Shown: piece after piece, positions 1 to 7,119 of the stretch | How positions within the stretch are numbered: the first letter of the stretch is position 1 | Layout of the letters: each line of letters starts with the position of its first letter | Source of the DNA: Rhodospirillaceae bacterium | GTDB lineage: Bacteria > Pseudomonadota > Alphaproteobacteria > Rhodospirillales_A > Casp-alpha2 | Direction of reading: 5' to 3' | DNA: 11,768 nucleotides | Assembly: GCA_003488105.1 (NCBI GenBank) | Contig: DNMS01000196.1 | Coordinates: 1-11,768, forward strand | The notes under the pieces: generated by a model | Seen by the model: the letters and a program-made list of their open reading frames with translations, nothing else | What the model was told of the DNA's origin: nothing | Databases searched by the model: none | Translations under genes and position numbers: made by a program

Positions 1-1499
1 GATCCCTTGTATTCGCGGACCATCTCGAAGGCTTCCTCGGCGATGGCGCGCATCTGCTTGGCACCCAGCTCCTGTTTCAGGTTGATCACCGGCCGCACGT
101 GCAAGGTCCCGACGGAAGCATGGGCGTACCAAGTGCCTTCCGTGTTGTGCTTGTGAAACACCTGCGTCAGGCGGTCGGTGTATTCGGCCAGGTCCTCCAG
201 GCGCACGGCGCAGTCCTCGACGAAGGAGATCGGTTTGCCGTCCCCTTTCATGGACATCATGATGTTGAGACCCGATTTTCGGACCTCCCAGACGTCGCGC
301 TGGAACGCCGGGTCCACGGCCTCGACCACCGCGTCGGGGAAGCCCAGGTCGGCCATCATCTCGACCAGTTGTGCAAGCTTGGCGAGCAGGGGCGCGCGTT
401 CCTCCCCCGCGAATTCGACCAGCAGCAGGGCGTCCGGCTCCCCCTTCACGAAGCGTTCGACCGTGGGGCGGAAAATCTCGATGTCGCGGGCCAGACCGAT
501 CATGGTGCGGTCGACCAGTTCCACCGCCGCGGGGCCCAGGGTCACCAGATGCTGGGCCGCGTCCATGCATTTGTAGAAGGTCGGGAAATGACAGACGCCC
601 AGCACCTTGTGCTTCGGCAGGGGCTGCAGGTCCAGGTGAAGCTTGGTCGAAAAGGCCAGCGTGCCTTCCGATCCGATCAAAAGATGCGCCAGGTTGGGGT
701 GGGTCTGCTGGCGGTACAGCGTCGCCTCGGCCCAGGGGCCCTTGGGCGCGCCGCCCGGCATCAGGGAATCGATGTTGTAGCCGCCGACCCGGCGCATCAG
801 GTCGGGGAAGGACTGGCGGATGTGGTCGCCCTCGCGCCGGCCGAGGTCGAGCAGCTTGGCGACCAACTCCTGCTGCACGGCGTCGAGCTTGGCCGCGGGC
901 GCGTTGTCGGAGACTTCGCCGAAGCGCATGGCGCGGCCGTCCATGGTCACGGCGTCGATGGCGCGCACGTTGTCGCGCATGGTGCCGTAGACGATGGAGC
1001 GCGAGCCGCAGGAATTGTTGCCGGCCATGCCGCCGATGGTGGCGCGCGACGAGGTCGAGACGTCGACCGGGAACCACAGGCCGTGGGGCTTGAGATAGGC
1101 GTTCAGATGATCCAGCACCAAGCCCGGTTCGACCAGGGCCTGGCGCCCCGAGGCATCGAAGTCGAGAATTTTGTTCAGATGTTTCGACAGATCGACGACT
1201 AGCGCCTCGCCCACGGTCTGGCCGCATTGCGAGGTGCCGCCGCCGCGCGGCAAAATCGGCACGCCGGCGTCGCGGGCGATGGCGATGATCGTTTCCACGT
1301 CTTCCGCGTCCTCGGGCACGACGACGCCCAAGGGTTCGATCTGATAGATCGAGGCGTCCGTCGAATAGCGCCCGCGCGAGAACGGATCGAACAGGACCTG
1401 GCCCTTGATCGCGGCCTTCAGGCGGCGGGCGAGGGCCGCATCACCCTTGGCCGGGCGGTTGCGGGGGGCGGTGGCGAGAGCGGTGTCGGACGGGGCCAT
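1..1499 (-). CDS. FAD-binding oxidase (GlcD/D-2-hydroxyacid dehydrogenase type), partial, C-terminus outside window
   Basis: The reading frame starts at ATG 1499 and runs off the left edge without a stop, giving about 499 residues. A PCMH-type FAD-binding domain covers roughly residues 55-230. Its signatures are PRGGGTSQCGQTVG (84-97) and ATIGGMAGNNSCGSRS (153-168), followed by the FAD-oxidase C-terminal domain with VGTLHVRPVINLK near the edge. Enzymes of this family oxidise D-2-hydroxyacids such as D-lactate, glycolate or D-2-hydroxyglutarate and pass electrons to the respiratory chain. Relatives with this N-terminus are usually near 1000 residues and carry a C-terminal 4Fe-4S/CCG region, so about half of the gene is probably missing here (inference). 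The gene is divergent from the aminotransferase at 1754. Upstream of ATG the Shine-Dalgarno match is weak. The substrate cannot be decided from sequence. The family call is secure; the exact enzyme is not. Confidence 0.9.
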   Translation of the reverse strand, partial: MAPSDTALATAPRNRPAKGDAALARRLKAAIKGQVLFDPFSRGRYSTDASIYQIEPLGVVVPEDAEDVETIIAIARDAGVPILPRGGGTSQCGQTVGEALVVDLSKHLNKILDFDASGRQALVEPGLVLDHLNAYLKPHGLWFPVDVSTSSRATIGGMAGNNSCGSRSIVYGTMRDNVRAIDAVTMDGRAMRFGEVSDNAPAAKLDAVQQELVAKLLDLGRREGDHIRQSFPDLMRRVGGYNIDSLMPGGAPKGPWAEATLYRQQTHPNLAHLLIGSEGTLAFSTKLHLDLQPLPKHKVLGVCHFPTFYKCMDAAQHLVTLGPAAVELVDRTMIGLARDIEIFRPTVERFVKGEPDALLLVEFAGEERAPLLAKLAQLVEMMADLGFPDAVVEAVDPAFQRDVWEVRKSGLNIMMSMKGDGKPISFVEDCAVRLEDLAEYTDRLTQVFHKHNTEGTWYAHASVGTLHVRPVINLKQELGAKQMRAIAEEAFEMVREYKG

Positions 1500-1537
1500 G
1501 GGCGGGATCGCCGTTGTTGTTTTCAGGACAGGGTCAG

Positions 1538-1565
1538 AGTGTAGCAAATTGCATTCAAAATTCAA
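1538..1565 (-). promoter_or_regulatory. Candidate sigma70-type promoter for the FAD-binding oxidase
   Basis: Reading leftward, TTGAAT (1565-1560) and TACACT (1543-1538) are separated by 16 bases. Both hexamers match the sigma70 consensus at four of six positions. The start point would fall near 1531, about 30 bases before ATG 1499. A second TTGAAT copy overlaps at 1558-1553. This is a pattern match only. Confidence 0.35.
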
Positions 1566-1606
1566 TAAGGCAAATCAAGGGTGACTGAGAAAGGACGATG
1601 TCATGT

Positions 1607-1637
1607 ATTATATCTCATTGTAATTAAATGATATAAT
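1607..1637. promoter_or_regulatory. AT-rich dyad, candidate operator in the divergent spacer
   Basis: ATTATATC (1607-1614) is mirrored exactly by GATATAAT (1630-1637). An inner pair, TCATT (1615-1619) and AATGA (1627-1631), forms a second dyad with its centre one base away. Each outer arm contains a perfect TATAAT, one on each strand. The element lies between the two candidate promoters, about 30-40 bases upstream of each -35 box. It may be a regulator site for both transcripts. No family of regulator is indicated. Confidence 0.4.
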
Positions 1638-1668
1638 TTGTTTTTATAGGCCGCCGGATGAATCCCGG

Positions 1669-1696
1669 TTGCTTGGGCAAAAAATGTATGCATAAT
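1669..1696 (+). promoter_or_regulatory. Candidate promoter for the aminotransferase/CoA-transferase operon
   Basis: TTGCTT (1669-1674) and CATAAT (1691-1696) are separated by 16 bases, and the -10 matches consensus at five of six positions. The start point would be near 1703, about 50 bases before ATG 1754. The 8-base palindrome TATGCATA (1687-1694) overlaps the -10 box and could be an operator half or full site. Pattern match only. Confidence 0.35.
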
Positions 1697-1753
1697 TCCA
1701 GGGCCATCGCGTCCCCTGACGCGAAAACCCGAATGTAAAGAGGACATCCGATC

Positions 1754-2932
1754 ATGACTGTGCGCCGCGGCCGCCATTTCCTGCAGATTCCGGGCCCCTC
1801 CAACACGCCCGACCGCATCCTTCGCGCCATGGACAACCCGGTGATGGATCACCGCGGCCCCGATTTCGCCGACCTGGACCTGTCCTGCCTGGACGGCATG
1901 AAGAAGGTGTTCAAGACGGAAAAGTGCGAGGTCGTGATCTATCCCGCCTCCGGCACCGGCGCTTGGGAAGCGGCGCTGGCCAATACCATGTCGCCGGGCG
2001 ACCGGGTGCTGATGTACGAAACCGGGCAGTTCGCCACCTTGTGGAAGAACCTGGCCCTGCGTCTGGGTCTGGTGCCCGAATTCATCGACGGTGACTGGCG
2101 CCACGGCGTCGATGCCGCCGCCATTGAGGCGCGCCTGAACGAGGATACCGACCGCGAGATCAAGGCCGTCTGCATGGTCCATAACGAAACGTCGACGGGC
2201 GTGACCTCGCGGGTCAAGCTGGTGCGCGAAGCCATCGACCGCACGGGCCATCCGGCCCTGTTCATGGTCGACACCATCTCGGGCCTGGCCTCTGCCGATT
2301 TCCGCCAGGACGAATGGGGCGTCGACGTCGCCGTCGCCGGCTCGCAGAAGGGCCTGATGCTGCCGCCGGGGCTCAGCTTCAACTGCGTCTCGAAAAAGGC
2401 GCAGGAAGTCGCCAAGACGTCGACCCTGCCCAAGTCCTATTGGGCCTGGGACGAGATGATCACCATGAACAAGACCGGCTATTTTCCCTATACGCCGGCG
2501 ACCAACCTGCTCTACGGCCTCAAGGAAGCCATCGCCATGCTGATGGAGGAGGGGCTCGATAACGTGTTCGCCCGCCACGACCGCATGGCCGAAGCGACCC
2601 GCCGCGCCGTCCGCGCCTGGGGTCTGGAGGTTCTGTGCCAGGAGCCCAAGGAATATTCCCCCGTGCTGACCGCCGTGGTCATGCCCGAGGGCCATAGCGC
2701 CGACAACTTCCGCAAGGTGACGCTCGAAAACTTCGACATGTCGCTGGGCAACGGGCTCAACAAGATCGCCGACAAGGTGTTCCGCATCGGCCATCTGGGC
2801 GACTTCAACGAACTGATGTTGATGGGTACCCTGTCGGGCGTGGAAATGGGCCTGGAACTGGCCAAGGTGCCGCATGAAAAAGGCGGCGTCGATGCGGCCA
2901 TGGCCTATCTGGTCAACCCGCAGGCCCGCTGA
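1754..2932 (+). CDS. Serine-glyoxylate aminotransferase-like class V aminotransferase
   Basis: This 392-residue PLP enzyme belongs to the class V fold-type I aminotransferases. The N-terminus (LQIPGPSNTPDRILRAM, residues 10-26) is typical of alanine/serine-glyoxylate aminotransferases. The PLP-phosphate loop is SGTGAWEA (66-73), the ring-stacking segment HNETSTG is at 143-149, and D173 lies in VDTISGLAS. K199 in AGSQKGLMLPPGL is the expected Schiff-base lysine, and R344 in FRIGHLGD should bind the substrate carboxylate. Length matches the bacterial serine-glyoxylate enzyme (about 400). That enzyme converts serine plus glyoxylate to hydroxypyruvate plus glycine in the cytoplasm. ATG 1754 is preceded by AAAGAGGA (1737-1744). 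The CoA-transferase follows after 58 bases on the same strand, so the pair is probably an operon. Alanine-glyoxylate or another amino donor remains possible. Confidence 0.88.
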   Translation: MTVRRGRHFLQIPGPSNTPDRILRAMDNPVMDHRGPDFADLDLSCLDGMKKVFKTEKCEVVIYPASGTGAWEAALANTMSPGDRVLMYETGQFATLWKNLALRLGLVPEFIDGDWRHGVDAAAIEARLNEDTDREIKAVCMVHNETSTGVTSRVKLVREAIDRTGHPALFMVDTISGLASADFRQDEWGVDVAVAGSQKGLMLPPGLSFNCVSKKAQEVAKTSTLPKSYWAWDEMITMNKTGYFPYTPATNLLYGLKEAIAMLMEEGLDNVFARHDRMAEATRRAVRAWGLEVLCQEPKEYSPVLTAVVMPEGHSADNFRKVTLENFDMSLGNGLNKIADKVFRIGHLGDFNELMLMGTLSGVEMGLELAKVPHEKGGVDAAMAYLVNPQAR

Positions 2933-2990
2933 TCCGAACCGCGGCGCAGCGCGGACAGGATGCAGATAAGAAGAAACGGAAGGAAACATC

Positions 2991-4202
2991 ATGGCACGAG
3001 GTGACGGGCCGCTCGGCGGCATGAAGGTCTTGGACCTGACCCATGTGATGGCCGGGCCGACCTGTGCCCTCATGCTGGCCGACATGGGTGCCGACGTGAT
3101 CAAGGTGGAAAAGGTGCCGGGCGGCGACGACACGCGCCGCGCGGCCCCGCCCAAGATCGGCGACGAAGCCGCCGCCTTCCTGGTCATGAACCGGGGCAAG
3201 CGGTCGGTCGCCGTCGACCTCAAAACCCCGGGCGGTCAGGCCGCCGTGCGGCGCATGGCGCTCGAGGCCGATGTGCTGCTGGAAAACTACCGCCAGGGCA
3301 CCCTGGCTAAGCTGGGCCTGGATTACGACACCCTGAAAAAGGAAAACCCCAAGCTGGTGTGGTGCTCGATCTCCGGCTTCGGGCAGACGGGCCCTTACGC
3401 GGAACGCGGCGGCTTCGATCTGATCGCCCAGGGCATGTCGGGGCTCATGCATATCACCGGCGAGGGCCCGGGACGCCCGCCCTGCAAGGTCGGCTCGCCG
3501 ATCACCGACATCACCGCCGGCCTGCTGGCCGCCATGGGCGTGTCCGCCGCCTATGCCCATGCGGTCAAGACCGGCCAGGGCCAGGTCGTCGATACCTCTT
3601 TGTTCGAGGCCGGGATCATTCATACCTACTGGCAGTCGGCGATCGCCTTCGCGACCGGGGAATCCCCCGCCGCCATGGGCTCGGCCCATCCCCTGAACGC
3701 CCCCTATCAGGCGTTCGAAACCGCCGACGGCTGGATCACCTGCGGTGCCGCCAATCAGCGGACCTGGGAGCGCCTGCTTGAAGCCCTCGACAATCCGGCC
3801 ATCGCCGACGATCCCCGGTTCACGGACAACACCGGGCGCATGGCCAACCGCCAGGCGCTCGAAGACGTGCTGACGCCGATCTTCAAATCGAAACCCTCCG
3901 CCGACTGGCTCGCCACGTTCGACGCCGTCGGCCTGCCCGCCGGGCCGGTCCTCGACATCACCCAGATGCACGCCGACCCGCACGCCATTGCCCGCGACAT
4001 GATCGTCGAGGTGCCGCACAAGACCCTCGGCACCGCCAAGGCGTTGGGCATGCCGGTGAAGTTTTCCGGCACGCCGGCCAAGACGGACCAGGGCGCGCCT
4101 GTCTACGGTCAGCACACGCGGGAAGTTCTCGCCGAATACGGCTATGGCGCCGACGAAATCCAGAGCCTGATCGATACGGGGGCCGTGATTGCCGCCGACT
4201 AG
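2991..4202 (+). CDS. Family III CoA-transferase (CaiB/BaiF family)
   Basis: The 403-residue protein shows the full CaiB/BaiF pattern. It opens with GPLGGMKVLDLTHVMAGP, then has DMGADVIKVEK (31-41) and the RGKRSVAVDLKTPGG block (68-82). LVWCSISGFGQTGPYAERGGFDLIAQG follows at 122-148. D201 in GQVVDTSLFEA is the expected catalytic aspartate, which forms an acyl-aspartyl anhydride in this family. The C-terminal half carries GLPAGPVLDI (314-323). These enzymes move CoA between carboxylic acids, for example formyl-CoA and oxalate or succinyl-CoA and other diacids. Substrate cannot be predicted from these motifs. A strong GGAAGGAA (2978-2985) supports ATG 2991. The gene lies directly after the aminotransferase. 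Its TAG overlaps the stop of the convergent protease gene. Confidence 0.9.
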   Translation: MARGDGPLGGMKVLDLTHVMAGPTCALMLADMGADVIKVEKVPGGDDTRRAAPPKIGDEAAAFLVMNRGKRSVAVDLKTPGGQAAVRRMALEADVLLENYRQGTLAKLGLDYDTLKKENPKLVWCSISGFGQTGPYAERGGFDLIAQGMSGLMHITGEGPGRPPCKVGSPITDITAGLLAAMGVSAAYAHAVKTGQGQVVDTSLFEAGIIHTYWQSAIAFATGESPAAMGSAHPLNAPYQAFETADGWITCGAANQRTWERLLEALDNPAIADDPRFTDNTGRMANRQALEDVLTPIFKSKPSADWLATFDAVGLPAGPVLDITQMHADPHAIARDMIVEVPHKTLGTAKALGMPVKFSGTPAKTDQGAPVYGQHTREVLAEYGYGADEIQSLIDTGAVIAAD

Positions 4203-5182
4203 GGCCGCGGCTTTAAGATCAGGGTGATTTCACGAATCGCTCCGCCGCGCCGCACGGTCAGGGCGACGGTATCCCCCGCGTGATGGCGGAACAAGGATGC
4301 GCGAACCTGCCCCGGTGACGTGACGGGCCTGCCGTCGGCTTTTGTGATGATATCTCCGGCATCGATTCCGGCCGTGAAGGCGGGGCCGTCCGGTGTCACT
4401 TCAACCACCGCAACGCCGCCGGTCTGTTCCTGTTGTTGGGCGGACAGTAACCCCGTCTCCATCCCCGCCGTGGTTTCGATGACCTTGCCGTGGGCGGCCA
4501 GGTCGCGGACGACCCGCGCGACAATCGGCTGAGACGCGGCGAAGTTGACGCCGATGTTGGCATCAGACCCTTGCGCGAAGATGGCCGAGACCATGCCGAT
4601 CAGGCGGCCCTTACCGTCGACCAGGGCTCCTCCCGAGCCGCCCGGATTGACGGCCGCGTCGGTCTGAATGAAATCCTCGATCTCGTTGAACCCGGCATTG
4701 GCCCGGCCCACCGCCGAGACGACGCCGCAGGACACGGAAATTCCCCGGCCGAACGGATTGCCGATGGCGCAGGCCGGTTCGGCCAGATTTGGTTCGGGCC
4801 CCGGCTCGGCCACGGGCAGGTCGATGGCGGCCTTCAGCAGGGCGATGTCTGTCGCCTTGTGGCGGCCGACGATTTCGGCGGGAACCGTGCGGCCGTCGCT
4901 CAGGCGAACGCGGACACTGACGGCGTTGCCCAGCACATGATCGTTGGTCGCGACATAGCCGCCGGGCAGGACCGCGACGCCGGAGCCTTCCGGGGCGATG
5001 CGCCCATCGGCGCTTTTCGGCGCGAAGCCGGGCCGCACGCCTTGCCAACTCGGCAACACGACGACCACGGACTGTGCCGCCTTGGCCACGGCGGCGGGGT
5101 CGATGCCGTCGGCTGTTCCCATGCGGGGTGCCAAAGCAAGGGTTGCCGCCAGGGCGGAAGCAATGAGAAAGCGTGCGCTCAT
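4199..5182 (-). CDS. HtrA/DegP-like periplasmic serine protease with one PDZ domain
   Basis: From ATG 5182 the product has 327 residues. It starts with a signal peptide (MSARFLIASALAATLALA, plausible cleavage after A24 in GTA). The trypsin-like domain shows H82 in TNDHV, D112 in TDIALLK and S183 in NPGGSGGAL, which form the expected catalytic triad. One PDZ domain follows at about residues 255-325, containing GPAFTAGIDAGDIITKADGRPV. The family degrades or senses misfolded envelope proteins. The usual GNSGG around the serine is GGSGG here. The frame stays open up to 5263, but the extension would bury the signal peptide inside the protein and cover the divergent promoter region, so I chose 5182. 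The Shine-Dalgarno sequence is weak (GAAGG very close to ATG). DegQ/DegS-like members with one PDZ are close alternatives. The gene is convergent with the CoA-transferase. Confidence 0.87.
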   Translation of the reverse strand: MSARFLIASALAATLALAPRMGTADGIDPAAVAKAAQSVVVVLPSWQGVRPGFAPKSADGRIAPEGSGVAVLPGGYVATNDHVLGNAVSVRVRLSDGRTVPAEIVGRHKATDIALLKAAIDLPVAEPGPEPNLAEPACAIGNPFGRGISVSCGVVSAVGRANAGFNEIEDFIQTDAAVNPGGSGGALVDGKGRLIGMVSAIFAQGSDANIGVNFAASQPIVARVVRDLAAHGKVIETTAGMETGLLSAQQQEQTGGVAVVEVTPDGPAFTAGIDAGDIITKADGRPVTSPGQVRASLFRHHAGDTVALTVRRGGAIREITLILKPRP

Positions 5183-5211
5183 GCCTTCGTCTTTACCATG
5201 ATGCGAAGCGG

Positions 5212-5235
5212 CCTGCCGACCTCTATATTGGCAGG
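5212..5235 (+). promoter_or_regulatory. Dyad around a TATATT box between the protease and DUF6505-like genes
   Basis: CCTGCC (5212-5217) and GGCAGG (5230-5235) form a 6-base inverted repeat with 12 bases between the arms. Inside lies TATATT (5224-5229), a reasonable -10 box placed about 34 bases before ATG 5263. No clear -35 box is seen at the right distance. The element could be an operator over the promoter of the rightward gene. Confidence 0.3.
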
Positions 5236-5262
5236 TCAGGACTTGGGAGGAATTCCGACACA

Positions 5263-5745
5263 ATGAAGTTTGCGCGCACCATCCGGCTTGATGGCTCGGA
5301 CCAGAATGTGTTCGACAACCCGGCGGAACCGGGTGAATGGGCTGTCGCCGGCACCTTTGAATTCGCCGATGGCGATCCGTCTTTCTGGACCAATAAACAG
5401 CAGCTGGCGTTCAAAAGCGGTTGGCTCGGCCTCGGCAGTTTCGGGCGGTCGACCTTCGTGCAGGTCGCGGTGCTGCCCGACGGCCAGGTCGAGGATGCGG
5501 TGCGCGCCCTGGCCGGGTATCTGTATGAACGCTACGGTGCCCCCGACATGATGGCGGCCCTTGATGCGGCCCGGGGCGAATGCCGCGACATGGCGGAGTT
5601 GTGCGACCATCCGGCAGGCACGCTTCTGGCCATCGAACGGGATCTGACCGACGAAGGCATTGCTGAGCGTGTACGCATCATCCCCGCTAAGGGCGACGGC
5701 CAGCACGCCCGCATCTGGGGTGTGGCGGGGGACGATCCGGCCTGA
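5263..5745 (+). CDS. Small DUF6505-like protein of unknown function
   Basis: The 160-residue product starts at ATG 5263, after a strong GGGAGGAA (5245-5252). The opening MKFARTIRLDGSDQNVF and the following AEPGEWAVAGTFEFAD resemble, from memory, the alphaproteobacterial family DUF6505. No enzyme motif, signal peptide or membrane segment is visible. The chain is acidic, has two cysteines (C110 and C117) in the C-terminal half, and includes a WLGLGSFGRSTFVQVAVLP segment that looks like beta strands. The function is unknown. It is divergent from the protease with 80 bases between start codons and is followed by a 159-base gap before bufA. The frame could be extended upstream to 5173, but the ribosome binding site supports 5263. 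It could share regulation with the protease. Confidence 0.72.
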   Translation: MKFARTIRLDGSDQNVFDNPAEPGEWAVAGTFEFADGDPSFWTNKQQLAFKSGWLGLGSFGRSTFVQVAVLPDGQVEDAVRALAGYLYERYGAPDMMAALDAARGECRDMAELCDHPAGTLLAIERDLTDEGIAERVRIIPAKGDGQHARIWGVAGDDPA

Positions 5746-5904
5746 ACGGCCCACAGAATCCGCCGTATTTCGCTCAACTCCGTCTCACACCCTTGTGATG
5801 CCCTGCGACGTCAACGTTACGCCCACATTCGGAATGCACGGGTACACTCCCCATCGACCGGACACGAGAGCCGGGTCATAGGCTTCACCTAAGGAGAGTA
5901 CCCA

Positions 5905-6171
5905 ATGTCGATCCAGAAAAAGACCGCCGGCGCCACGCTGGCCACCGCCGCCGCCGCCCTGTTCATCGCCGGTGCCGCCATGACGGTCGCCCCGACCGCG
6001 GCCCAGGCCGATGGTGTTAAATGCATGGGCGCCAATTCCTGCAAGGGCCACGGGTCCTGCAAGACCGCGTCCAACGAGTGCAAGGGCCACAACGCCTGCA
6101 AGGGCAAGGGCTGGGTGTCCACAAAATCCGAAAAGGAATGCATGGAAATGGGCGGCACGGTCGCCAAATAA
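5905..6171 (+). CDS. bufA2: BufA2-like bufferin precursor (secreted Cys-rich peptide metallophore)
   Basis: The 88-residue precursor starts at ATG 5905 behind AAGGAG (5891-5896). It has a long signal peptide with the basic start MSIQKK, an Ala-rich core and an AQA cleavage site after A35. The mature part is about 53 residues with six cysteines at 40, 46, 52, 59, 65 and 79. They sit in two related units, NSCKGHGSCK and NECKGHNACK, followed by GKGW. Bufferins are ribosomal peptides whose cysteines are oxidised to heterocycles by a DUF692 enzyme. They act in the periplasm and, in studied members, help cells withstand excess copper. The next two genes are exactly the maturation partners expected. 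The peptide family is identified by architecture and memory. The metal bound and the residues modified are inference. Confidence 0.85.
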   Translation: MSIQKKTAGATLATAAAALFIAGAAMTVAPTAAQADGVKCMGANSCKGHGSCKTASNECKGHNACKGKGWVSTKSEKECMEMGGTVAK

Positions 6172-6206
6172 CGGCACCCTGATCCCTGCCCGATACGACG
6201 GATTGC

Positions 6207-6244
6207 GGGGGGCCGGAGGCATCCGGCCCCTCGTTTCCGTTTTT
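6207..6244 (+). terminator. Intrinsic terminator or attenuator between bufA and bufB
   Basis: GGGGCCGGA (6209-6217) and TCCGGCCCC (6222-6230) form a perfect 9-base-pair stem with a four-base loop, GGCA. A G-T and a G-C pair extend it to 6207-6232. TTT (6234-6236) and TTTTT (6240-6244) follow. It lies 35 bases after the bufA stop and 17 bases before bufB. Partial read-through would give abundant precursor and little enzyme. Confidence 0.75.
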
Positions 6245-6261
6245 GCGCTAGGCTTCTTTCC

Positions 6262-7119
6262 ATGACTCTCTGCCAAGGTTCCTTCACCGGTTTCGGGCTC
6301 GGCCTGCGGCCGCAGCATTTCCCGGACATTCTCGGCCCCGAGGGGGCCGATGACCTGGATCGTGTCGACTGGTTCGAAATCATCTCGGAAAATTTCATGG
6401 CCGTGGGCGGCATGCCGCTGCGCAACCTGATGGCCGTGCGCGAACGCCGTCCCATGGCCATGCACGGGGTGTCGCTGTCGATCGGCGCCCCCGATCCCCT
6501 GGATGACGACTATCTCAAAAATCTGAAATCGCTGGCCGATCTGATCGACCCGGCGGTCGTGTCCGACCATCTGTGCTGGACCGGCGCGCACGGCGTCAAC
6601 CTGCACGACCTTTTGCCCCTGCCGTTGACCGAGGAAACCCTGGACCATGTGGCGGCGCGGGTCCGTCAGGTGCAGGACGCCCTGGGGCGGCGCATCGCGT
6701 TGGAGAACGCCTCGACCTATGTGACCTTCACCGCCGACACCATGAGCGAATGGGATTTCCTTGCCGAACTGACGCGGCGGGCGGACTGCGACCTGCTGCT
6801 CGACGTTAATAATGTTTACGTGTCGGCCTTCAACCACGGTTTCGATCCGGCCGACTACCTGGCGGGCATCCCCAAGAACCGCGTGCGCCAGATCCATCTC
6901 GCCGGGCACGAACACAACGGCGACCACATCGTCGACACGCACGATGCGCCGGTGGCCGACCCGGTATGGGATTTGTACCGCAGCGCGGTCCGTAGATTCG
7001 GCGCCGTGCCGATGATGATCGAACGCGATGCCAACATCCCGCCCTTTGCCGACCTGGTTGATGAATTAGGCGCGGCGCGGCGGCTGACCGCAGAGGTATT
7101 GGACGAGGCTGCGGCATGA
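6262..7119 (+). CDS. bufB: BufB, DUF692/MNIO family bufferin maturase
   Basis: The 285-residue protein has the DUF692 TIM-barrel pattern of multinuclear non-heme iron oxygenases. Motifs in order are GLGLRPQHF (12-20), E39 in WFEIISENF, H68 in MHGVSLSIG, D102-H103 in SDHLCW and E148 in LENASTYV. D181 and the Asn pair in DVNNVYVSAFNHG follow, then H212 and H216 in IHLAGHEH, D225-H227-D228 in DTHDAP, and E254/D256 in ERDANIP. These acidic and histidine residues are the expected iron ligands. Enzymes of this type oxidise cysteines of a precursor peptide, here presumably the bufA product, in the cytoplasm before export. The ribosome binding site is weak (TAGG at 6249-6252), consistent with low expression relative to bufA. 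The stop overlaps the start of bufC as ATGA. Methanobactin enzyme MbnB is a distant relative, but the neighbours point to BufB. Confidence 0.93.
   Translation: MTLCQGSFTGFGLGLRPQHFPDILGPEGADDLDRVDWFEIISENFMAVGGMPLRNLMAVRERRPMAMHGVSLSIGAPDPLDDDYLKNLKSLADLIDPAVVSDHLCWTGAHGVNLHDLLPLPLTEETLDHVAARVRQVQDALGRRIALENASTYVTFTADTMSEWDFLAELTRRADCDLLLDVNNVYVSAFNHGFDPADYLAGIPKNRVRQIHLAGHEHNGDHIVDTHDAPVADPVWDLYRSAVRRFGAVPMMIERDANIPPFADLVDELGAARRLTAEVLDEAAA

Noticed and set aside
99..1202. A 367-codon open frame on the plus strand
   Set aside because: It is antisense to the FAD-binding oxidase, which has a continuous frame with PCMH motifs to the left edge.
1601..3223. A 540-codon open frame on the minus strand over the aminotransferase, and a 400-codon one at 2913-4115 over the CoA-transferase
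   Set aside because: Both lie antisense to genes with clear family motifs. Their translations show no recognisable domain and are biased as expected for GC-rich shadow frames.
5183..5263. N-terminal extension of the HtrA-like protease to 5263
   Set aside because: It would place the signal peptide 27 residues inside the protein and use up the divergent promoter region.
5746..5904. An ECF-sigma promoter for the buf operon, as in other copper-responsive bufferin loci
   Set aside because: I looked for GTAACC-like -35 and CGAA/CGTC-like -10 boxes at correct spacing and found no convincing pair. AACGTT-centred partial dyads near 5805-5823 are too imperfect to call.
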